Positions 52,001-61,000 of a stretch of 64,000 bases of DNA are shown here, in pieces. The position numbers and the translations under genes were made by a program. The stretch covers positions 19,704,070 through 19,768,069 of the forward strand of contig CM055092.1 in the NCBI GenBank assembly GCA_029204225.1, in the 5' to 3' direction. The notes beneath the pieces were generated by a model that made no database searches, was not told the origin of the DNA, and was given only the letters and a program-made list of their open reading frames with translations. Positions within the stretch are counted from its first letter, which is position 1. Each line of letters starts with the position of its first letter. This DNA is from Diphasiastrum complanatum (Eukaryota > Streptophyta > Lycopodiopsida > Lycopodiales > Lycopodiaceae).

Positions 52001-55000
52001 AGTAAGAAAGATGGTTCCAAACGCCTCTGCATTGATTATCGTGCCCTCAATAAGTTGACCATCCGTAACCAGTATCCTATTCCTCACATGGATGATCTCT
52101 TTGACCAGTTAGGCACTTCTCATCTTTTCTCTAAGATAGACTTACGTTCCGGCTATCACCAGATTAGGATGCATCCTTCGGACGAACACAAGACTGCGTT
52201 TCGTACCCATCTTGGTTTGTATGAGTTTCGTGTTCTTCCTTTTGGTGTTACTAATGGTCCACCTTTGTTCCAGAATGTGATGAATAACATCATGCGTCCT
52301 CTCCTTGGTCGTTGTGTTTTAGTTTATTTTGATGATATTCTTGTTTTTAGTAAGACTCTTGATGAGCATGTGTTACATCTTTCATCTGTTTTTCAATTGC
52401 TTGTTCATCACCAGTTGTTTGCTAAACTTTCTAAGTGTTCCTTTGCTGTTGTTGAGATTGAGTTTTTAGGATTTCTCATTTGTGATGGTCGTATTCGTTT
52501 GGACCCTCATAAGGTTCGGGCAATCGCTGATTGGCCTGTTCCCACAGATGTCCACCATGTTCGTATGTTTCTTGGTCTCGCTACTCACCTTCGTCGTCCT
52601 GTTCCTCACTTTGCCACTGTGGCTGCCCCTCTTCATGCCCTTTTGAAGAAGTCTAGTGCTTTTGTTTGGACTTCTGATTGTCAGTTCGCCTTTGACATTC
52701 TTCGTCGTGCTGTTGTGGAGGCCTCTGTCCTGTGTTTACCACAGTTTGATCAGAAATTTATTGTTGAGACCGATGCTAGTAATGTTGGTTTGGGTGCCTT
52801 GCTTCGTCAGTCTCAGTGTATTATTGCTTATGAGTCGCGTCGTTTACGCTCTTATGAGCAACGTTATTCTGTCCATGAGAAAGAGCTTCTTGCCATTATC
52901 TATGCTCTTAAGAAGTGGCGCCATTACCTGTACCGTGTTCCTTTTGATATCGTTACTGATCATCAGTCCTTACGTTATCTCTTCTCCGTCTAGACTTCCT
53001 GCTTTATTGAATACCCTTGTTGCCACGATCCCTTCTTGGTTTGATGATCTTCCATCTGCTTATCTTACATGTTCTGATTTTCGTGATGTTTATAGTTCTG
53101 TTCCACCTATGTCGTCTTCACCTCATCAGGCTTATTCCATTGTTGACCACCGTCTTATCATTGGCCTTCCTCGCACCCGTCGTGGTCACGATTCATGTAT
53201 GGTGGTAGTTGACAGGTTCTCGAAACAGGCACATTTCATACCCGTCCACAGTACTATCACAGCAGAGCAGTGTGCACGCTTGTTCCTTTCAGAGATATTT
53301 CGCCTACATGGGTTTCCTCGTACTATCCTTTCTGATCGGGATAGTAAGTTTACATCATTGTTCTGGACAGAGCTTATGCGTATATTGGATGTACAGCTTT
53401 TTATGGGGTCTGCTTATCATTCTACTTCTGATGGGCAGTCTGAGGTCCTTAACAAGATCCTTGAGGATTATTTGCGCCATTTTGTTACTCCTTCAAGGAA
53501 GGATTGGGATCATCACTTATGTTTGGCAGAGTATAGCTATAACAGCTCTGTTAGTACCAGCACCGGCGTTGCACCATTTTTATTAGCTCATGGTTATGCA
53601 CCTCTTTTACCTGGTATTCCTCTTCCTCCTGAGGATACACCTGTGACACTGTCTTCATTTCTATCAGGTGCTCGCGAGCTTATTCTCCAAGCCAGTTCCC
53701 ATTTGCAGCAGGTCCAGCAGCGTTATCAGGCTTCAGTTGATCGTCGTCGACGTCATGTTGAGTTTCATGTTGGTGATATGGTATATCTACGCCTACGGTT
53801 TGCACGTCATCATTTTATTCAGGGCCATGCTTCTACTGAGAAGCTTGCACCATGTTATTATGGGCCTTATTGTATATTGGAGGTTCTTAGTCCAGTTACA
53901 TATCGTCTTCAGCTTCCTGCTTCCACACGTGCCTGTGATATATTCCATGTCAGTTTATTACGTGCTGCTATTGAGGATGATGCTCATCGTGATGCTGAGT
54001 TTCCTACTGCACCGGATCTCTTTCCTTTATTACCTGCTGCTATCCTTCAGGTGCGTTTGCATCATAGTCGACGCCGCCGGCAGATTCAGTTCCTAGTCCA
54101 GTGGGATGGTCGTCCTGTTGAGGAGGCCACATGGGAGCCTATTGATGTCTTTTATCATACACCGTCACTTGCGGATCAGGCTCGTGCTCTTACCGCACTT
54201 GTTGATTCCTCTACATCAGCTGTTGCTCCAGTTGTTACTACACCAGATGTTGTTCCAGTTGATCCTCCAGGGCTTGGTGTTACTTGATCCAGTCCTTTAT
54301 GGCAGTTGGGTCTTATTTTTGTGTTGGGGAGAGTTATGGACTCGGCTCATTACATTCACCATGTCCATTTACATTTACTTTACTTTATGCATAGGCAGGC
54401 TTTGGGCTTTTTTATTTATTATTTGACATTTAGACTATATGGTTGGCTTGGGCCCTATTATTGACATTTAGACCATATTATTGGCCTTGGGCCCTATGAT
54501 TCACTATATTGGTTATTTGGTCATATTACTGAGAGTGGGGGCCTTCTTGGAGGGCGCACTATTTTCCCTCTCAGTTTGGCCCTAGCCACTGGAAGCTTCC
54601 TTTTAGGGCTTCCTCTTGGCTATAAGTAGGGATTCTGTGTCATTTGTTACTTGGCTTATGATATGATCTCCTTCTTTAGTCTCTTTAAGCTTTCTCTCTC
54701 CTGCTTTCTAGGGTTAAGTCTTGTTTATGTGATGCTTTCATAGACTAAATCTAGATCAGTCGTGGCTACGTTCATAACTCCGGCAGGACCGTGGGACTTA
54801 CCATGCTATGTCTATATAGTGGTGGGGCTTCCCTCTTTCCATTCACTTAGTATACCCGGGAGTTGGTGGATGGAGAGCACGTGCATGAGCCAGGATGTAT
54901 CTCCAGGCCAAAGAAGTATGTTAGGGAGAGCCGAGTGCGATGGCTGGTGGTATGGGACGCCAGTTATCATAGGAGGCTTGACTGGGCATGATTATGTCGA

Positions 55001-58000
55001 TAGCTCCAGTGCTTGGGGATGTGTCGGTTGTGACCCTATGGATGGGCGGATACGGTGCGTCGTCACTGGTATGGGGTGTGCGGAACCTTCAAGGCAGTCG
55101 GAGATCTTAGGGAGTTGTAACAGTTGGTATCAGAGCAACCGATTTCCTTTCGAGGTGCACACGTTCTCTTATTTGCCTTTGCGTTATGGGTATATTCCTT
55201 TAGTTGGAATGTGGTTGTTTATCTTTTAACCTTTGTTCAAGTTTTATCTTGGGAAAAGGTTGGCATGTGGATGTAGGCTTGTTTTTCTTTTAAACAGGCT
55301 ATTCACAATAATTTTCCCTTTTTCTATTCAAGCCTTGTGTTTTTTGGTTTGTATTAGAAAGAGTTGAAGTTTAGTTTAAAGTTTGCATAAGATTGGTTTT
55401 CAAATTCTTTAAAAGGCCTAGGTTTTAACCCCTCTTACCTTTGTTTTATTAGAGAAGAAAAAAAAACACCCACACGGGAACCTGCGAATCCACAGGGTTT
55501 CGGACTTCTGTGCACAGGGGTCTGAATTTTTGGTTTTCAATCAGGGGGGGGGGGGGGGGGGGGCGCCCTGCAAGAAGAGATAGCAGTAGGCCATACGCAG
55601 TTTGTGTCTTGGGACTGCAAGCCCTGCGTTTTTGAGAGGGGGGAGGTGGAGTATATTCACTCCTTTGGTACGTGATTGTGCAAGCATGTTTTTACGCAGA
55701 AAAGCGTACTCATGGTGGTAGGATCTTAAAGACCGAGCTACAGTCCCAACTACTTGGGATGACTTCCAGGTTGCCTTTATGCCTGTCCTTAACATTTTTG
55801 AATATTATCGTCGATTTGTCACGTTGCAAATGGGGACGAAACCCTTGGACGTCTATCTGCAAGACTTCCAAGAGGCTGCTTCGCAGTTTTTTAACAGCAT
55901 AGACTAAGTGCTCCTTAAGTTGCATTTCATTTTGGGCTTGCCCAAAGAATATCAGTTGGAGGTCTGCCGCAATCATCCACAATCCTTAGAGGATGTCGTG
56001 CGTTTCGCTCGTATTTTTGACGACACGCACACTGTGACCCGCAAAGAGCACCAAAAGCCTGAATCCAAAGACAAACCCTCTACGGGCCCTCCTTTCAAAA
56101 AGGGCAAGGAGCGAGTGGTTGACGCAGCTTCCCCTTCGGAAAAGGAAAAGAAGCGCCCTCGGTTGGAGAGAGCTGACTTTGATAAGGCCAAAAGCAACGG
56201 GTTGTGTTTCTCCTACATGGAGAAGAGGCACCTTTCCAAGGACTGCCCGAAGAGACGGAAGAAGGGTGACCACTCCTTTAAGGCACCAGGTAATTCTTCT
56301 ATTTCTTGCATTGATGTATCTTTTAAAAATAAAACGGTTTGTATGGATTGTTGTTTTAACACTGCGGTTTTTGGACCTCACGACCTCATTCGTAAGAGTG
56401 GGTTCGTAGGTAGCCAACCCGTGAGTGTTCTTTTTAATTACGGTTCTACGCATAATTTTATTAATGCTAAGTTGGTGCAGAAGCTGCAGTTGGCAACCGC
56501 ACCAAGTGACCACAGGTATGTGGTTAGGATGACAGCTGGTGGGGAGCAGCAGGTCTGGGACCACTTTGTCTCCCACGTGCCGTTGAGGATTCAAAACTAT
56601 GTAGATAGTTTATTTTTTCATGTTATGAATCTTGATAAGGTAGATTTAATCCTAGGTAAAGAATGGTTTTATTCTAGGAATGAGTCCTTAAAGAAGATTA
56701 TGTTTCTCATAGTATCTCTTTCTTGCATAATGACTCATTGGTTTGTCTTAAAGGCGATGAGCCTGATCTACCTTTTGTAACTGCTCATGTAGCTAATCAA
56801 TGTATTCTGGATTTTGAATATCATTCATATTTATGTTATTTGAAAGATGAATCGTACATGGATGCTTTTAATACTCATAATTTCAATGTTAATGTATCGA
56901 CTTTCCCTAAAGCATTGTCTTTTTCTGATGATAATCTAGAAACTTCGCCTGAAGGCAAAATCTTTAAGAGACTTAGCAAGGAATATAATGATATATTCCT
57001 TGAGCAGTTGCCTGAGGGTCTTCCCCCCTCACGAGGAGTAGACTAGCACATAGATCTTCTCCCCGACAGCTCTCCTATATCGCTTTTCCCCTACAGGATG
57101 AGCCCGAAAGAAGAAGATGGAGTTGCTAGTCAACTTAAGGAGTTATTACGTAAGGGCCATATTAGGCCTCGTAAATCCCCTTGGGAAGCTCCTGTTTTGT
57201 TAACCGGCAAGAAAGACGGTGGTATTCGTCTTTGTGTCGATTACAAAAGGCTTAATAAAATGACTATTAAGAACTGTTATCCCTTACCCCGGATGGACGA
57301 CTTAATGGACCGATTGAATGGTGCTAAGTATTTCACCAAATTGGACCTTAGGTCGAGGTACCATCAAATTAGAATACACGAGGGGGATGTTTCCAAAACT
57401 GGTTTTTGTTCTAGGTATGGCCGTTACGAATTTCTATTTTTACCCTTTGGTCTAACTAATGCCCCGGCAACCTTCCAACAGATGATGAACGATATTCTTC
57501 GTCCATATCTAGGGAAGTTTCTCGTGGTATTTTTGGATGACATACTGATCTACAGTAAGACTCTTGAGGAGCATGAGACGCATTTGCGAACAGTCTTAGA
57601 TAATCTAAGGCAGGCAAAGCTTTATGCTAAGGAGTCTAAGTGTGAGTTCTTTCAGACAAGACTCAAGTACTTAGAACATATCGTTTCCGATCGAGGTCTT
57701 GAGATCGATTACGATAAGGTCCAAAAAGTTCGTGAATGGCGTATCCTGAAAACCATTAGGGAAGTTAAATCTTTTTTGGGCTTCACAGGGTTTTTTCATA
57801 AATCCATTAAAGACTATGCCTTAATTGCATTGCCTCTAACGAATCTTCTTAAGGGAGTAAAGAAAGCCAAAAGAAAAATAAAAAGGGTAATAAGAAGAAA
57901 GCTGGAAGGCGTTCGAAAATCAGTCCACCTGTTGTTTGGACTGATGAACTTACTCAAAGCTTTGAGGCTTTGAAGATGTTAGTGTCTACAGCCCCTATCT

Positions 58001-61000
58001 TACACATAGTGGACCCTAGCAGACCTTTCCTGGTGGAAACGGATGCTAGTGACCATGCGGTGGGTGCAGTCCTTTACCAGGATGTAGACCTGTGGCTTTG
58101 GAAAGCAAGAAGTTGGACCCAGTTCAAAGTAGATATTCTACTTATGAGAAGGAACTTTTTGTTGTCATCCATGCGTTAAAGATCTGGAGACATTATTTGT
58201 ATGGATCTAAATTCATGGTTATGATAGATCATGAATCTCTTAAGTATATCTGTGATGCCTCGGACCTTAGGGATCACAAGGCCCGTTGGTCGGAACTCAT
58301 TCAGGAGTTCGAATTCGACATTAAGTACCGTCAAGGTATGTCGAATTTTGTCGCTGATGCTTTGAGCCGGATTGGAGAGGGTTAATCAGTTATGCTTTGC
58401 TGAGTTCCAATCCGAGTTGTATCTTTCTCTACGAGATCTTTGTCAAGTTTTTCGGTTGTATTTGGTAAGAAGTCCTGGCAGGAAGCTCTATTGTGAGAAA
58501 TAATCTTGGAAAGCAGGATTCCAAGAAATATTGCGAAGAGAAGATACTTAATGATTATTCCATTCGGAATGGTTTACTTTTCCGAAGAGGAAAAGTTTGT
58601 GTGCTAGATATCGCGGACATTAGTCCTAGGTGGTCACGTGTCGCCGGCAGCACCGTGCTTGGTGGGACTCACCATGCTATGTCTATATAGTGGTGGGGCT
58701 TCCCTCTTTCCATTCACTCAGTCTACCCAGGAGTTGGTGGATGGAGAGCACGTGCATGAGCCAAGATGTATCTCCAGGCCAGGAGATGTATGCTAGGGAG
58801 AGCCGAGTGCGATGGCTGGTGGTATGGGATGCCAGTTATCGTAGGAGGCTTGACTAGGCATGATTACGTTGATAGCTCCAGTGCTTGGGAGTGGGTCGGT
58901 TGTGACCCTATGGATGGGCGGATACAGTGCATCGTCACTGCTGTGGGGTGTGCGGAACCTTCAAGGCAGTCGGAGATCTTAGGGAGTTGTAACACTAATC
59001 CAACAGGGATTAATGCACCTAAACTGGACCACACTGTGCCTGAAATATTCGGCAACCTACATAAATGGACCGCCCTTAATTGATATATAGGGTTGTCATT
59101 TGCTCATTAAGTAGCTTGTGATTTGGGTTTAGTCTTTCTTTAGCCATTAGGTAGATTAGTCCTTTGCTACTGCTTCTAGGGCTTTAGCCATTGATTATAT
59201 CAGATACTCTTAGCCATTCTTATGGGGGATTGATTGATTGATTGTTTCTCCTATAGTCATTCATGCTTCATTGATATTGTATTCATAGATTGAGTCTATA
59301 ACTGCAAAGGACTTAAGTTTGCAACTTTATAACCATGAAAGTTTTTTGCCTTTTGATATGAATGTACAGTTCAGAAACCAACAAGCCAAGAAAAGAAGAC
59401 AAACAGTATAAGAATTCCTATGTTGAACCAACCTGGGATTCATATGAGGCAGGTGGAAGAAATAGATCCACCGAGTCAAAGGTCTCATTACTACCCTGCC
59501 AGATGCGACGGAAACCAATCCATCGTGTTGTAACTTTACACATATTGGCCTGCGCAGATGTTGTGGGATAATTATGGTTTGGAACCCTCCTAGGATAAGC
59601 CTGGAGGCACACACAGTCAAATGATCATCATATAAAAGGTAAACACCTTTATTTGAGATTCTCTTGATTTCCATCTGTGAGCCCTTATGTAGGAGAAAAT
59701 ATGCATTTGTTAATAAAACGCAATTGCAGTCATCATCTATCAGAACTAACAAATAGCAACAGCAAACGCCTTCAGAGATAGCGATACATAACAGTTTACA
59801 AACAGCACCAGCAATTGCGGTCATCATCTATCAGAACTAACTAACAGCACCAGCAAATGCCTTCAGAGATAGCGATACATAACAATTTACAAAGAACTTC
59901 ACCTTTTCATTCGATAAGAACTTTGGAAATCTCAACATATTTAAAATTGAACCACATGCGGTCCCAACTCAATAAATTCCGAATGTACAAACATTTTCAA
60001 TGACCACAACTTGGGTAAGTACATATTTAGGGTTCATGAAATAATTGAAATCCAGATCAGTATGAAGATTAAGGACAAGAACATCAAGGTGAGTAAGGCT
60101 TTAGCACTTTTCAAACGAAATTGAATCTGCAAAATGTATACTTGAAATAATTAACAATGGTGCAGTTTGGTATGAACAGGTGTTTTGGCATATATAGACA
60201 TAGCCTTTATGATTATATACATCACAAAAGTTCAGATGCAAATAAAAGCTATTAAAAGGAAAAAGAAAGTAGATGGACTCAAAACTTTTGTAATGTTAAT
60301 ATCCAACATTAATATTAGTCCTCCACATGTATCACAAACATGAAATTAAATTACACCTAAATCCCACAGCCAACACAACTAACAGCACACAAACTGTTCA
60401 AAACTTTGCATAGACAAATGCATGATAAAAGCATGGAGATGGAAAAGGTTAAATACAAAGTTAAGTTGGCAGATTCTTGCAATGAAGTCATTTTAAATCA
60501 CCAATTGTAAGTATCAGAGTTCAGATTCCAACAATTGCGTAGCAAAAAGATGGAATAATATGGTCTCCACTCAAAGAAACATTCCTCTGTTTTTATTTCT
60601 CGAGACCATTTAAAAATGAGTTTGAGCTCTTGAAGTCTTACACTAGGATGGGCAGACTCTTACTTTCACAACACTCTTAAAAAAAATTCTGAGGACATGA
60701 AGGATGTGTGTTTGAAGGTGAAAAACATTTGAGAAAAAATCAAAGATGTTCAAAGGGGACAATGTGTGTGTATGGAATAGACGCAACCCATATTCTGGAA
60801 CGTGTGATTCGGATCACATTCCGGAAATTAGGGTTCGGGTTTCCCGGAATGAAAAAAAAAAACTGAATATATTTTGGTTGTTTCTGACTTTGCCTTAAAT
60901 ATTTTTGCTTCTCCTTGAAACTTTTCTAGGAAAACTGTACAAAAGGGTGGAGCTTAGTTGGCCGTTCCGGAACGGAACGCGTTTCAAGCACGTTCCGTTC

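Larger units (their letters stand above)
49692..54777 (+). mobile_element. Chromovirus-like Gypsy element G2, leader to 3' LTR
   Basis: A leader fragment (about 49,700-50,164), gag, pol, chromodomain and a 3' LTR are present, but no 5' LTR or primer site. Together with G1, which lacks its 3' end, it gives a head-to-tail pair of partial copies of one family. Confidence 0.8.
54778..58994 (+). mobile_element. Gypsy element G3, both LTRs, integrase core deleted
   Basis: The element has two similar LTRs (about 54,778-55,122 and 58,639-58,994), a tRNA-Met primer site, and gag-protease-RT-RNase H. Coding passes from the first residues of the integrase finger straight into the 3' LTR, so the integrase core and anything after it are gone. 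It could only have been moved by another element's integrase. No clear target duplication was found. Confidence 0.88.
43007..59432 (-). other. 16.4-kb helicase intron filled with three antisense Gypsy elements
   Basis: The donor follows ESQ of the 59,600-59,433 exon (CAG/GTTGGT on the minus strand) and the acceptor precedes AAWIRVP (TATAG/GCAGCA). The codons join in phase 0, as in other plant Hrq1 proteins, where YDTQ is followed by AVWVRVP from memory of the family. Inside lie G1, G2 and G3, all coding on the plus strand and so antisense to the host transcript. Confidence 0.85.

Noticed and set aside
44718-58994. Endogenous plant pararetrovirus (caulimovirus-like) insertion
   Set aside because: LTRs, tRNA primer sites, integrase and a chromodomain are present and no movement-protein or coat-type region is seen, so these are Ty3/Gypsy retrotransposons.
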